Below the pieces are notes generated by a model. It was given only the letters and a program-made list of their open reading frames with translations, was not told where the DNA came from and searched no databases. From Pirellulaceae bacterium (lineage in GTDB: Bacteria > Planctomycetota > Planctomycetia > Pirellulales > Pirellulaceae): a stretch of 64,000 nucleotides of DNA. Location of the stretch: contig JANQLU010000037.1 in the NCBI GenBank assembly GCA_028280445.1, positions 124,001 through 188,000 on the forward strand, given 5' to 3'. This document shows positions 16,061-24,464 of the stretch, in pieces. The translations under genes were made by a program, and so were the position numbers. Positions within the stretch are counted from its first letter, which is position 1. The number at the start of each line of letters is the position of its first letter.

Positions 16061-17131
16061 TCATCGTCGCGACTTGAACACTTTGGCGATTCGTCCATCA
16101 TCGGCAACCAGTTCCAGCAATTTGTTTTTGATCGCTGACGAATCGTCGGATTGATATTCACTCAACGCATCGCGATATTCGGGCAACCGATAAAAAAATT
16201 CACCAATTTGGGAACTGGAAACCGACGGCATCGACATTCCGTATTTCATTTCCTCCAATTGGAAAGCATTGAGCTCCTGTTCAAATTGTCCGTTCATCGG
16301 CATGGCGAGATAAGGTTTTTGCAAATGAAGTGATTCACTGATCAGGGTAAAACCGGCCGTTGCAATCACTGATTTAGCCGATGCCAGATCGTGAATAAAC
16401 CCGTCACGCGAAGCTTTTTTGAAATGCAAATTGTTATCGACTACGTCGCGATCGTACCCGTAAACCAGAAATTTCTCACGCCCGTAGGTTTTCAAAACAG
16501 GCAGCAGTGAATCGTACCCGCTGGTCAGATAAACCAATGTGTGATCGTTTTGCTCGGGTTTCAACCGCAAAACATCGTGGCTGACAATTGGCGAAAATAG
16601 AAACGTACGATCGTTTTTTATTTTTCCTGAGTTAAGCGCGATCACCAACGAGACGCTGGGCCAAGGAATCATCAGCCGGATCAGCCGACGGATGCGTTTC
16701 GCTTCCTTTTTCCGTTTGGGTGGAGATTTGTAGTCGACATAACGCATGCGATGTTGGTTGTCGACCGTGATCAATGGCACGTGGTAATGTTCGGCAAGGT
16801 AGGCGGTCATAGGTTCGAAATCGGTAATCACAACATCAGGTTGGAAATCGCGAAACAGATCACGGAGATTGCGCAAACCGCGCCGGCCAGCCGGCAATTT
16901 TTTCAAATTTTTGGTTATCGTTTTCAGCTTGGAAACACGGTTGTCGTCAACCGAGATCGAAAGTCCTTCGATTTCCAGAATGTCAAAATCATCGCAGAGG
17001 TTTTGGTAGCCACGATCATAGCTGGCCAAGCGAACTTCGTGCCCCGCCTCGATCAAACAGCGGGCCATTTCGCGCGTGCGCGATGAATGCCCGCTCCCTT
17101 CGCCAGAAAATCCATAAAGTATTTTTGTCAT
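16061..17131 (-). CDS. GT28-like glycosyltransferase (MJ1255/VC2487 type)
   Basis: The 356-residue protein has the two-lobed GT-B pattern: N-terminal ILYGFSGEGSGHSSRTREMA (Gly-rich loop after strand 1), PDVVITDFEPMTAYLA, and in the C-lobe VYLTSGYDSLLPVL, SAKSVIATAGFTLISESLHLQKP and MPMNGQFEQELNA, as in MurG and UDP-glycosyltransferases. This matches the MJ1255/VC2487 subfamily of uncharacterised glycosyltransferases. ATG start at 17131. It is cytosolic or peripheral at the membrane. Donor and acceptor are unknown; cell-surface glycan synthesis is the likely area. Confidence 0.85.
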   Translation of the reverse strand: MTKILYGFSGEGSGHSSRTREMARCLIEAGHEVRLASYDRGYQNLCDDFDILEIEGLSISVDDNRVSKLKTITKNLKKLPAGRRGLRNLRDLFRDFQPDVVITDFEPMTAYLAEHYHVPLITVDNQHRMRYVDYKSPPKRKKEAKRIRRLIRLMIPWPSVSLVIALNSGKIKNDRTFLFSPIVSHDVLRLKPEQNDHTLVYLTSGYDSLLPVLKTYGREKFLVYGYDRDVVDNNLHFKKASRDGFIHDLASAKSVIATAGFTLISESLHLQKPYLAMPMNGQFEQELNAFQLEEMKYGMSMPSVSSSQIGEFFYRLPEYRDALSEYQSDDSSAIKNKLLELVADDGRIAKVFKSRR

Positions 17132-17200
17132 GGATACAAACGCGAAAACTGAAACAAAAATGGATATTGTCGCGACGATCCGAAATTCGAACAGATTTGT

Positions 17201-17974
17201 TTATCGCGCCCAGACTTTTTTGATCCAGGGAATGGCTTCTTTGAGCGGTTCGGCAAATCGCGGCGTTTGAAAATGGGGCAGATCGTCGACGACCGCAAAT
17301 GTCACATCCGCACCGGCCGCTTTGATTTTTTCAACATAAGCTTGGGTGGGGCCAATTTTGACAACTTCGTCCGCTTTCGAGTGAATGACGTACAGCGGGA
17401 TTTTCCACTCGGTTGTCGTTGACGGACGTGCGGCAATCGGAATCGCAGCGCGGAATCGATCCTGATGGTGACCCCCAAAATGAAACGTACCGTGGCCTCC
17501 CATGCTGAATCCCATCAGCAATGTCCGTTGTTTATCGATCGAATAATTTTTCTCGATGTGATCCATCAATTCGATCACTGCCGAGTCATTTCGTTTTGTG
17601 TTCCAGCCACCGCCCAGTGAATCGGGTGCAATGACAATCGCGTCGAGTTCCGACAGAGCGGGTTCGACCAGCGCCTCGATCATGCCGCGTCCGTACCAAG
17701 GTTGCGGCGTTCTTCCACGATAGCCATAGTGCAGCGCGACGATCAGAGGAACCGGTTTGTCTGAGGAGTATTCACCTGGAAGTCGAATGGTGTAACGCAA
17801 GTTTTCGCCGTCGGCCAATTTGAGAATTTTCTGGTCGATGGTCGGTAGTCGGCGTTGTTTGCTTTCGGCGACCGGCGCTTTCATGTTCGAAGAATTGTTT
17901 TCGGAATTCGTGGAATTCCCAGAATTACAAGCCAACAGCAGGCAGAGCGGCAACAGCAAAGATATTCGTTTCAT
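17201..17974 (-). CDS. Lipoprotein alpha/beta-hydrolase (PHB-depolymerase/esterase-like)
   Basis: The 257-residue protein starts with a lipoprotein signal, LLPLCLLLAC (lipobox Cys about 16), then a Ser/Asn-rich linker. The alpha/beta-hydrolase core has strand PLIVALHYG, oxyanion region, nucleophile elbow GFSMGGHG (Ser), acid SKADEVVK (Asp) and the His in DLPHFQ. This is the layout of LpqC-like polyester depolymerases and feruloyl-type esterases. It would be anchored in the membrane facing the periplasm. ATG start. It lies downstream of the clpC transcription unit on the same strand, separated by repeats and the clpC terminator. Confidence 0.85.
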   Translation of the reverse strand: MKRISLLLPLCLLLACNSGNSTNSENNSSNMKAPVAESKQRRLPTIDQKILKLADGENLRYTIRLPGEYSSDKPVPLIVALHYGYRGRTPQPWYGRGMIEALVEPALSELDAIVIAPDSLGGGWNTKRNDSAVIELMDHIEKNYSIDKQRTLLMGFSMGGHGTFHFGGHHQDRFRAAIPIAARPSTTTEWKIPLYVIHSKADEVVKIGPTQAYVEKIKAAGADVTFAVVDDLPHFQTPRFAEPLKEAIPWIKKVWAR

Positions 17975-18020
17975 GAGGAACTCGAAAATACGTATTGCAG
18001 GTATTTGTTATACGCTACCA

Positions 18021-18109
18021 CATCACAACCCGACGCGTGAGCAAGGGACTGAAAGCTACACGGATATGCTGTGGAACTTGGTCCCTCACTTACGTTTCGG
18101 GTTATGATT
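18021..18109. repeat. Family C palindrome, copy 2 (GGGA subtype)
   Basis: Left arm TCACAACCCGACGCGTGAGC with AAGGGAC; right arm GTCCCTCACTTACG with TTTCGGGTTATGA. It lies downstream of clpC. Confidence 0.8.
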
Positions 18110-18114
18110 TTTTT

Positions 18115-18136
18115 GGCCGGTGGGAACCGGCCCTAC
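18115..18136. repeat. Family A single REP-like unit, copy 3
   Basis: One unit, hairpin GGCCGGT/ACCGGCC with loop GGGA, ending in CTAC (18133-18136), immediately next to the clpC terminator. Confidence 0.85.
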
Positions 18137-18169
18137 GAAAAAAGCTCGGGACTAACCCGAGCTTTTGTT
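18137..18169 (-). terminator. Intrinsic terminator of clpC
   Basis: Perfect 11-bp stem AAAAGCTCGGG (18140-18150) / CCCGAGCTTTT (18156-18166) followed, reading the minus strand, by a T-run. It lies 30 bases after the clpC stop codon. Confidence 0.85.
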
Positions 18170-18196
18170 AATTCATTCACGGTTTGGTGCGGTCGT

Positions 18197-20818
18197 TTAA
18201 ACCGTATCGTTTTCAGACTCTCCGCCGTTGTTGTCGTCGGCTGGATTTTCACCGGCGCCAACACCAACGGGTTCCTCTGGTTCTTCGGGTGCCGGTGGCT
18301 CGACGTATTCCCCTTCGAACTTCAGATGCTTGATTTTTGATTTTTCGACGCCATCTTCGGTATAGGTTTCACGAACCGCGTCGACTTTGATCAAATTCTT
18401 GCCTTCAAAACGACCTTGCAAGAGTTCTTCGGCCAAAGGATCTTCGACAAAATTCTCCAATGCCCGACGCAACGGACGAGCGCCCATATCGAGGTTGGTA
18501 CCTTTCCTGATAATGAACTCTTTGGCATCGTTGGAAAGTTCGATTTTGTATCCTCGCTCTCCGAGCCGTTGGCGAATTTTGCCCAATTCGAGTTCGATGA
18601 CCTCCTTGAGGTCCTTTTTCTCAAGATGTCGGAAAATCACGGGATCCTCTGACAGACGGTTGAGAAACTCAGGTCGGAAAGCGCGATTGATTTCGTCAAA
18701 CACACGTTCTTTCATACTTTCAAACGTTGCATCGTCACCGGCACCTGGCAAACCGAATGCCGATTCATTTTTGATCGCATGAGCACCGACGTTGGTCGTC
18801 ATGATCAAAATCACGTTGCGGAAATCGACGTTGCGTCCAAAACTGTCCGTCAAACGCCCTTCTTCCATCACTTGCAACAACATGTTGAAAATATCGGGGT
18901 GGGCTTTTTCGATTTCATCGAGCAGCACGACCGAATAAGGTCGGCGTCGAATTTTTTCGGTCAACTGTCCACCTTCTTCATAACCCACGTATCCCGGAGG
19001 GGCACCGATCAAACGGCTGAGGTTATGTTTTTCCATGTACTCAGACATGTCGATCGTGACCAACGCGTCTTCGTCGCCGAACATGAATTCCGCCAACGCC
19101 TTGGCCAACAGTGTTTTACCGACACCGGTGGGGCCGGCAAACATAAAACAACCAATCGGACGTTTCGGATCTTTCAGGCCGGAACGACTTCGTCGAACGG
19201 CTTTGGAAATGGATTTGATCGCGGCATCCTGGCTGATCACACGTTCGTGCAGCTCATCTTCCATCCGCATCAAACGCAGACTGTCTTCGGTCGACAATCG
19301 CGTTAACGGAATCCCCGTCATCTTCGAGATCACTTCAGCAATGACCTCTTCGTCAACGACGCCATCGGTTTGTTGCGATTTTTCGCGCCATTGTCGTTTG
19401 ATCTGATCTTTTTTCTTGCGAAGTTTATCGGCCTGATCACGTAGCGAAGCCGCTTTCTCGAAATCCTGATTCGCGACCGCGTCTTCTTTGTCTTTGTTCA
19501 ATTGCTCGATATCTTCGTCGATCTCCTTCAAATCTGGTGGACGAGTCATCGTACGCAATCGCACACGAGCACCGGCCTCGTCAATGACGTCGATGGCTTT
19601 GTCCGGCAGGCAACGGCCAGTGATATAGCGACTGGACAAATCAACGGCGGATTCAATTGCATCATCGGTGATTTGAACGCGATGGTGTTCTTCGTAACGT
19701 CCCCGCAATCCCTGAAGGATTTGAACAGTTTCGTCCATCGACGTTGGATCAACAATGATTTCCTGGAATCGTCGCGCCAAAGCGTTGTCTTTTTCGATGT
19801 ATTTTCGATATTCATCGAGAGTGGTCGCACCGATGCACTGAATTTCACCTCGTGACAGAGCAGGTTTTAACACATTAGCCGCGTCAATCGCGCCTTCGGC
19901 ACCCCCGGCTCCGACGAGTGTGTGGAGTTCGTCGATGAACAAAATTGTGTTTTTGGCGCGGCGGACTTCGTTCATAACCGCTTTGATGCGTTCCTCGAAT
20001 TGGCCTCGGTATTTGGTACCGGCGACCATCATTGCCAAATCCAAAACAACAATGCGTTTGTCGGCCAGGATTTCCGGAACTTCGCTTGCAATGACTCGTT
20101 GCGCGAATCCTTCGACGATGGCGGTTTTACCAACGCCCGCTTCGCCAAGGAGGACCGGATTATTTTTGGTACGGCGGCAAAGGATTTGAATGGCGCGTTC
20201 GATTTCGCGTTGTCGACCGATGACCGGGTCGAGTTTTTGTTGTTTGGCCAGCTCGGTCAGGTCGCGGCCAAAACTATCCAGTGCCGGTGTTTTGGATTTG
20301 CCACCTTTGGCTGCGGCGCCTTCTCCACTGTTGCCGCCCATTTCGCGACCGCCACGTTCGCCGCTTTCGGCACCTTCGAGTCCGCTTCCCAACAAATTGA
20401 GAACTTCTTCGCGAACATCTTCGAGTTTGATATCCAGGTTCAATAGCACTTGCGCTGCCACGCCTTCCTGCTCACGGAGCAGACCCAGCAGCAAATGCTC
20501 GGTACCGACAAAGCTGTGATTCAGGTTGCGCGCTTCTTCCATCGAAAACTCGATGACTTTTTTGGCGCGTGGAGTTTGAGGCAGTTTGCCCATCGTGATC
20601 ATTTCGGGACCACTTTGGACCAACTTTTCCACTTCCAGGCGAATTTTCCGCAAATCAACGTCCAGGTTTTTCAAAACGTTGGCGGCGACTCCGGTGCCTT
20701 CTTTGACCAGTCCCAGCAGCATGTGCTCGGTGCCGATATATTCGTGATTGAATCGCTGGGCCTCCTGGTTGGCCAGCTGCATTACCTTGCGGGCGCGATC
20801 AGTAAATCGTTCGTACAT
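18197..20818 (-). CDS. clpC: ClpC-type AAA+ unfoldase
   Basis: ClpC unfolds proteins and feeds them to ClpP. The 873-residue protein has two N-terminal Clp repeats (about 1-145, with [13 protein letters not shown] and [12 protein letters not shown]), first AAA+ domain with Walker [10 protein letters not shown] and Walker B ILFIDELH, a UVR-like middle region (about 430-470), second AAA+ domain with [14 protein letters not shown] and [11 protein letters not shown], and a C-terminal D2 domain. An acidic Pro/Glu/Asn/Gly-rich tail of about 35 residues extends beyond the usual end. ATG start with GGGGG seven bases upstream. It follows a TPR membrane protein gene by 37 bases, so probably the second gene of an operon. 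Confidence 0.97.
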   Translation of the reverse strand: MYERFTDRARKVMQLANQEAQRFNHEYIGTEHMLLGLVKEGTGVAANVLKNLDVDLRKIRLEVEKLVQSGPEMITMGKLPQTPRAKKVIEFSMEEARNLNHSFVGTEHLLLGLLREQEGVAAQVLLNLDIKLEDVREEVLNLLGSGLEGAESGERGGREMGGNSGEGAAAKGGKSKTPALDSFGRDLTELAKQQKLDPVIGRQREIERAIQILCRRTKNNPVLLGEAGVGKTAIVEGFAQRVIASEVPEILADKRIVVLDLAMMVAGTKYRGQFEERIKAVMNEVRRAKNTILFIDELHTLVGAGGAEGAIDAANVLKPALSRGEIQCIGATTLDEYRKYIEKDNALARRFQEIIVDPTSMDETVQILQGLRGRYEEHHRVQITDDAIESAVDLSSRYITGRCLPDKAIDVIDEAGARVRLRTMTRPPDLKEIDEDIEQLNKDKEDAVANQDFEKAASLRDQADKLRKKKDQIKRQWREKSQQTDGVVDEEVIAEVISKMTGIPLTRLSTEDSLRLMRMEDELHERVISQDAAIKSISKAVRRSRSGLKDPKRPIGCFMFAGPTGVGKTLLAKALAEFMFGDEDALVTIDMSEYMEKHNLSRLIGAPPGYVGYEEGGQLTEKIRRRPYSVVLLDEIEKAHPDIFNMLLQVMEEGRLTDSFGRNVDFRNVILIMTTNVGAHAIKNESAFGLPGAGDDATFESMKERVFDEINRAFRPEFLNRLSEDPVIFRHLEKKDLKEVIELELGKIRQRLGERGYKIELSNDAKEFIIRKGTNLDMGARPLRRALENFVEDPLAEELLQGRFEGKNLIKVDAVRETYTEDGVEKSKIKHLKFEGEYVEPPAPEEPEEPVGVGAGENPADDNNGGESENDTV

Positions 20819-20855
20819 TTTCTACCCCCTGTGTCGGGTGTCGGTTGCGTTGTCG

Positions 20856-21530
20856 TTAAGCAGCACGTTGTTGATCAGAAAACGACTCGGCAACGTCGGG
20901 TTTGGTTGTGTTGGGTTCAGTTGGAGATGGGTTAATGGTTAATGGAACAGTTGGGTCTTGGTGGTTTGCCTCGGAAGATGCAGAACGTTCATATTCCATC
21001 TCTTCTTCGACCTGTTGTTGCAGCCTTTCAATCTCGACTTGCCAACGGCTGGATTCGTCGAATTTCAAAAGCTGCTCAATTTCATCTAACGCGTTGTCAT
21101 AATTTCCCGTATGGCGATGCAAAGTCGCCAACAACAAACGGGATTCAACATCGCGTGGTCTGAAACGAAGCTGACGCACGATTAATGCTTCAGCTTCGTG
21201 CCAGTTACTATTTAAGTATTCCGTTTGAGCCAAGATAAACAAGGCGTCGGATCGTTTGTCGTACTGGACACCTGGGTCGATCATTTCATCCAGCATACGA
21301 CTGGAAATAAACCAATGCGAAAGCCAGACAATTCCAACGATTGGCCAGGCGACCATGGGAAACGAATTCCCCAACCATTGGGGCCAGACAAACGTGGACA
21401 GGAGGGCCAAATTGAAAAGAACCGTAAAGCCGATGGCCAAAACAAGGGCAAAAAAGTCTCCACGCAACCACAGTTTTGCCAAACCTGGCCATAAACAAAG
21501 CCATCGTTGAGTCGTGTATTGCGTGGTCAT
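20856..21530 (-). CDS. Membrane-anchored TPR-like protein upstream of clpC
   Basis: A 224-residue protein with two N-terminal membrane segments (about 24-46 and 55-75), then a soluble region with at least one to two TPR-like helical pairs (ALFILAQTEYLNSNWHEAEALIVRQL and SRLLLATLHRHTGNYDNALDEI), and a Pro/Thr/Asn-rich disordered C-terminus. The start is set at ATG 21530 because AGGAAG lies just upstream; an ATG 15 bases earlier has no such signal. The gene is 37 bases before clpC on the same strand. A role as a membrane-side adaptor for ClpC is suggested only by this neighbourhood. Confidence 0.75.
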   Translation of the reverse strand: MTTQYTTQRWLCLWPGLAKLWLRGDFFALVLAIGFTVLFNLALLSTFVWPQWLGNSFPMVAWPIVGIVWLSHWFISSRMLDEMIDPGVQYDKRSDALFILAQTEYLNSNWHEAEALIVRQLRFRPRDVESRLLLATLHRHTGNYDNALDEIEQLLKFDESSRWQVEIERLQQQVEEEMEYERSASSEANHQDPTVPLTINPSPTEPNTTKPDVAESFSDQQRAA

Positions 21531-21957
21531 ACTTCCTGTGACCATGGGGTCTCGTCTTAATTGGCATCCTTACCAAAAAGATACCACCTGATTGCACAAT
21601 GGTGGTTCGGGCGATTCTAGCTCTGACCAGATCACGCGACAAGGCAAATACTGATGGCAATTGGACTTGCGCTGTTTTTTACCGTCTGTTTTGCTGTCCA
21701 ACAAAATACAAACGCTCTAAAAAACGATCGTTGCAATCCGCGTAAGTTCGCAACCAGCGGTAGGAAAGTTCCAATGGATCCGACCCATCGATGCAATCAA
21801 AAGATTCAGTCTTTTTGGTAAGATCTATTCTCTAATGCATGTCCGATGCCAAAACTTTCAGAATCTGTCGGATTTCAAAACCTGTTCTCAGCAAACGACT
21901 TGCGATATTTTGGCACGACAGGACATGAGAACGACTCAATCATACTGCCGTGCCATA
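21531..21957. other. Divergent intergenic region, no gene seen
   Basis: About 430 bases between the TPR/clpC unit and thiE. It must contain both promoters. I looked for a TPP riboswitch (CUGAGA and ACCCUUGAACCUGAUC-like segments) ahead of thiE and did not find one. Confidence 0.6.
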
Positions 21958-23043
21958 ATGTCAGAGCCAGATCAAAATCCTGTGGAAAACTTGTCAGGCA
22001 TTTTTCAAGCGATTGATGCAAATTTAAATCGTTGTATCGAAGGGTTGCGCGTGGCGGAGGAAGTTTTTCGATTTGTTCAAACCGATCATTTTCTGGCCCG
22101 CCAATTAAAGGACACTCGGCATTTGCTAGCAGAGGTCGGGAAAGAATTTTCACGGATCGATCTGATCCAGTCGCGAGACGGGCACTTGGATGTTGGACGT
22201 GAAATTGTCGGTTCACAGGAAATGTCACGCGATCATTTGAGTAACGTTCTCAACGCCAGTTTCAGTCGTGCGGCTGAGGCGGCTCGAGTTCTGGAAGAAT
22301 TCTCCAAGCTTGTACAGCCAGACGTTGCAACCAGGTGTGAATCGATTCGTTATCGAATCTACGATTTACAAAAGGCCAGTGAGTTGGCGATTCGTAACAA
22401 AAACTTACTGGAAAAGATTCACATCTGTATCTTGGTTGACGCAAAAAAATCGAATGACGAGTTTATCGAGTTTATTACCGGGCTGGGCGACTGGCCAAAA
22501 ATGATTCAGCTGCGTGACAAAGATGCTGATGATGCAACATTGGTCGAGCGTGGAAAAACTTTAACTCAGCTGACCCGAAACAGCGATTCGATCTGGATAA
22601 TGAATGATCGCGCGGATTTAGCAGTGGCATGTAGCGCCGATGGAGTCCACCTCGGACAAGACGATTTAACTGTCAGTGATGCGAGACGGATTGTTGGCCC
22701 GCGGAAACTGATTGGAGTTTCCACCCATCATGTTGCTCAGGTCGAACAGGCAGTGATGGACGGTGCGAGTTACATTGGCGTTGGGCCAACGTTTACGTCC
22801 CAAACAAAATCATTCACAGAATTTGCAGGCACAAATTTTGTCCGCACGGTCGCAGAACAATTTTCAATTCCCGCGTTTGCCATTGGCGGAATTGATGACA
22901 CGAATGTCAGCGAGGTGATCGAAGCGGGTGGATTGCGAGTTGCCTTGTCGCAGGCAGCGCAAGACGCAAACGTGTTGGAAAAAATCCGCTCGGCACTCCA
23001 TGCCATCGCAGTGCGTGCGGGTGCCACTGGCCCCAGCCAGTGA
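21958..23043 (+). CDS. thiE: ThiD2-ThiE fusion: HMP-P kinase-like domain plus thiamine phosphate synthase
   Basis: ThiE joins HMP-PP and the thiazole phosphate to thiamine phosphate. The C-terminal part (about residues 150-350) has its signatures: QLRDK, WIMNDRADLA, DGVHLGQDD, GVSTHH, YIGVGPTFTSQTK and AIGGID. The N-terminal ~140 residues match the ThiD2 family, a strictly monofunctional HMP phosphate kinase often fused to ThiE, with the signature IDANLNRCIEGLRVAEEVFRF (here split: IDANLNR, EGLRVAEE, RFV). Start at ATG 21958 (361 aa); earlier in-frame ATGs exist but the conserved region begins soon after this one. The last residues (VRAGATGPSQ) are encoded by an intergenic repeat of Family E. 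Confidence 0.9.
   Translation: MSEPDQNPVENLSGIFQAIDANLNRCIEGLRVAEEVFRFVQTDHFLARQLKDTRHLLAEVGKEFSRIDLIQSRDGHLDVGREIVGSQEMSRDHLSNVLNASFSRAAEAARVLEEFSKLVQPDVATRCESIRYRIYDLQKASELAIRNKNLLEKIHICILVDAKKSNDEFIEFITGLGDWPKMIQLRDKDADDATLVERGKTLTQLTRNSDSIWIMNDRADLAVACSADGVHLGQDDLTVSDARRIVGPRKLIGVSTHHVAQVEQAVMDGASYIGVGPTFTSQTKSFTEFAGTNFVRTVAEQFSIPAFAIGGIDDTNVSEVIEAGGLRVALSQAAQDANVLEKIRSALHAIAVRAGATGPSQ
23021..23042. repeat. Family E palindrome, copy 3, inside the thiE 3' end
   Basis: GTGCCACTGGCCCCAGCCAG plus TG; the palindrome supplies the last codons and the stop region of thiE. Confidence 0.8.
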
Positions 23044-23106
23044 TGTGGCCCGAAAGTGGTTGTAATGTACTTCACTTGAGCAAAAAAACCGTGTGTCAAT
23101 GTGCCA

Positions 23107-23128
23107 ATCACTGGCAGAGGCCAGTGAT
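23107..23128. repeat. Family E palindrome, copy 4
   Basis: ATCACTGGCAGAGGCCAGTG followed by AT; perfect CACTGGC/GCCAGTG arms with loop AGAG. Confidence 0.75.
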
Positions 23129-23202
23129 TGCGGTTTCCTTGGCATCAAGCACTGAGATCAAATTCAATTCATGACGTTGCCGGTGGCTTGGTACCCAACA
23201 GC

Positions 23203-23225
23203 ACTGGCAGAGGCCAGTGGCACGC
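23203..23225. repeat. Family E palindrome, copy 5
   Basis: GCACTGGCAGAGGCCAGTGG with CAC. The gap 23044-23377 between convergent genes holds this, copy 4, a decayed Family C arm near 23305-23325 (AAACCACTCGCTGACGC) and a terminator, but no gene. Confidence 0.75.
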
Positions 23226-23327
23226 ACGAAGTTCTGCATCAAGACGCCTTATTTTTAATGCATGAAATTTTCGTTACCAGTGCTGAGGGGCACCCGACTT
23301 GCGTGGTCAAACCACTCGCTGACGCAA

Positions 23328-23358
23328 TAAAAAACGCCACCGATTGTTCGATGGCGTT
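23328..23358 (-). terminator. Intrinsic terminator of the 23378-23884 gene
   Basis: Stem AACGCCACCGA / TCGATGGCGTT with one mismatch and loop TTGT; on the minus strand it is followed by TTTTTTATT. Confidence 0.75.
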
Positions 23359-23377
23359 CCCTGAATGTTGACTAACT

Positions 23378-23884
23378 CTAACGGCCCCCACGTAAACTTT
23401 CCTGTCGCGATCGGGCGACAGACGTTGGGCCGCCTCCCGGAACGCGTACGGTTCGATTTCGATTTTCGTTGAGAATTCGAATCAGGTTCGAGTTGACCGT
23501 GCCGCTGCGGGTGCGATTGACCGTTCGCCGGTTTTGTTGTCTCCGCAAATTTTGCTGGTGAATATACCGATCAATGGATCGAATTTGTTCGTCAATCGAT
23601 CTCAACTGACGGTCGATTTCAACCAGCCGATCGTAGGTTTCCCATGTTCGGTTGTAGCGGTAATAGTTGCTCAACTGGCTGTGATATCGATAAAGATCCG
23701 AGTATTGTTGTCGGAGTTTCGTGCCTCGGTCATACAACCGCAATTCGTATTGGTATTGAGCCCGCTCGTGGTCGTAATTTTCGTATTGTTGCCTGGGGAC
23801 GCTTTGTGCCTGGGCGTTGGTCGCCAGTTTCATTGCGATCACTCCGAGAGTGAGAGCAAACATGATTTTTGCAAAGGTTTTCAT
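23378..23884 (-). CDS. Secreted Arg/Gln/Tyr-rich coiled-coil protein of unknown function
   Basis: A 168-residue protein with a signal peptide (about 1-27, cleavage likely after ATNAQAQ) and a mature part very rich in Arg, Gln, Tyr and Asn. Residues 30-115 are predicted helical with heptad-like spacing (RLVEIDRQLRSIDEQIRSID), suggesting a coiled coil; the C-terminus is Arg/Gly-rich and likely disordered. ATG 23884 has AAGGA eight bases upstream; the frame is open further up without support. I do not recognise a family. Export and basic charge suggest a role in the periplasm or cell surface. Confidence 0.65.
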   Translation of the reverse strand: MKTFAKIMFALTLGVIAMKLATNAQAQSVPRQQYENYDHERAQYQYELRLYDRGTKLRQQYSDLYRYHSQLSNYYRYNRTWETYDRLVEIDRQLRSIDEQIRSIDRYIHQQNLRRQQNRRTVNRTRSGTVNSNLIRILNENRNRTVRVPGGGPTSVARSRQESLRGGR

Positions 23885-24024
23885 CGGATATATCCTTGTT
23901 TTTTGCTTTTTTGAAAGGTTCAAATGTCACTTGGACAGTCAGAGATTCCTGCGGCAAGAAAAATCCGGACAAAAAAATATTGGTAGTGGCATAAGTGTTG
24001 GTGATGGGACTTTTCGTAAGTGCA

Positions 24025-24104
24025 AATCGTGAGCGAGGGACCAGAATTGTCTTAGTTTTCCAGGTTATCTTGGTCCCTCGCTCACGCTTCGGGTTGTGAT
24101 TTAG
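24025..24104. repeat. Family C palindrome, copy 3 (GGGA subtype)
   Basis: Left arm AAATCGTGAGCGAGGGACC, right arm GGTCCCTCGCTCACG then CTTCGGGTTGTGATTT, loop of about 32 bases. Confidence 0.85.
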
Positions 24105-24206
24105 ACTGCACCACTGCCAAATTTTTTGACTAGCCTGCCAACACTCAAAAATCGCGTTTGTTAGCGAATTCAATGCTCAAGAACGTTTTCATTTGTTGTT
24201 CGGCTT

Positions 24207-24222
24207 GCGCCTTGCCGCTCAC
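24207..24222. repeat. Family B half-arm
   Basis: GCGCCTTGCCGCTCAC only; the partner arm is missing. Confidence 0.6.
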
Positions 24223-24405
24223 CATGGCTTTGCGATGCGTGAGCCTCGATTTCCCAAATTTGCGAGTGCCAAACACGATGAACAAAACAACGAGTCTCAA
24301 ACCCGAATTTGACGTTGTCGAAGTTCACCAGTTTTGGAAAGAGTCATTGGCTTGCATCGCGGTGCTTGATTTGGCAAGTATGGTGACGGCGGTAACGGTG
24401 TTTTT

Positions 24406-24455
24406 CACTGGCGGAGCCAGAGGCACCACTCGCTCGCGCTTCGTGCTCGTAAGAC
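24406..24455. repeat. Family E copy 6 joined to a Family C right arm
   Basis: CACTGGCGGAGCCAG, then AGGCACCACTCGCTCGCGCT and TCGTGCTCGTAAGAC. The E palindrome is decayed and directly abuts half of a GTGG-subtype C palindrome. Confidence 0.7.
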
Positions 24456-24464
24456 TACATGCCG

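Larger units (their letters stand above)
23885..24464. other. Repeat-filled intergenic region
   Basis: About 580 bases between two minus-strand genes. It contains a Family C palindrome (24025-24104), a Family B half arm (24207-24222) and a fused Family E/C segment (24406-24455). Open frames crossing it (plus 24158-24484) are mostly repeat and show no protein features. Confidence 0.65.

Noticed and set aside
21600..21957. TPP riboswitch upstream of thiE
   Set aside because: No match to the conserved TPP core segments.
23171..23371. Plus-strand open frame of 66 codons
   Set aside because: Overlaps a Family E repeat and the terminator of the opposite gene.
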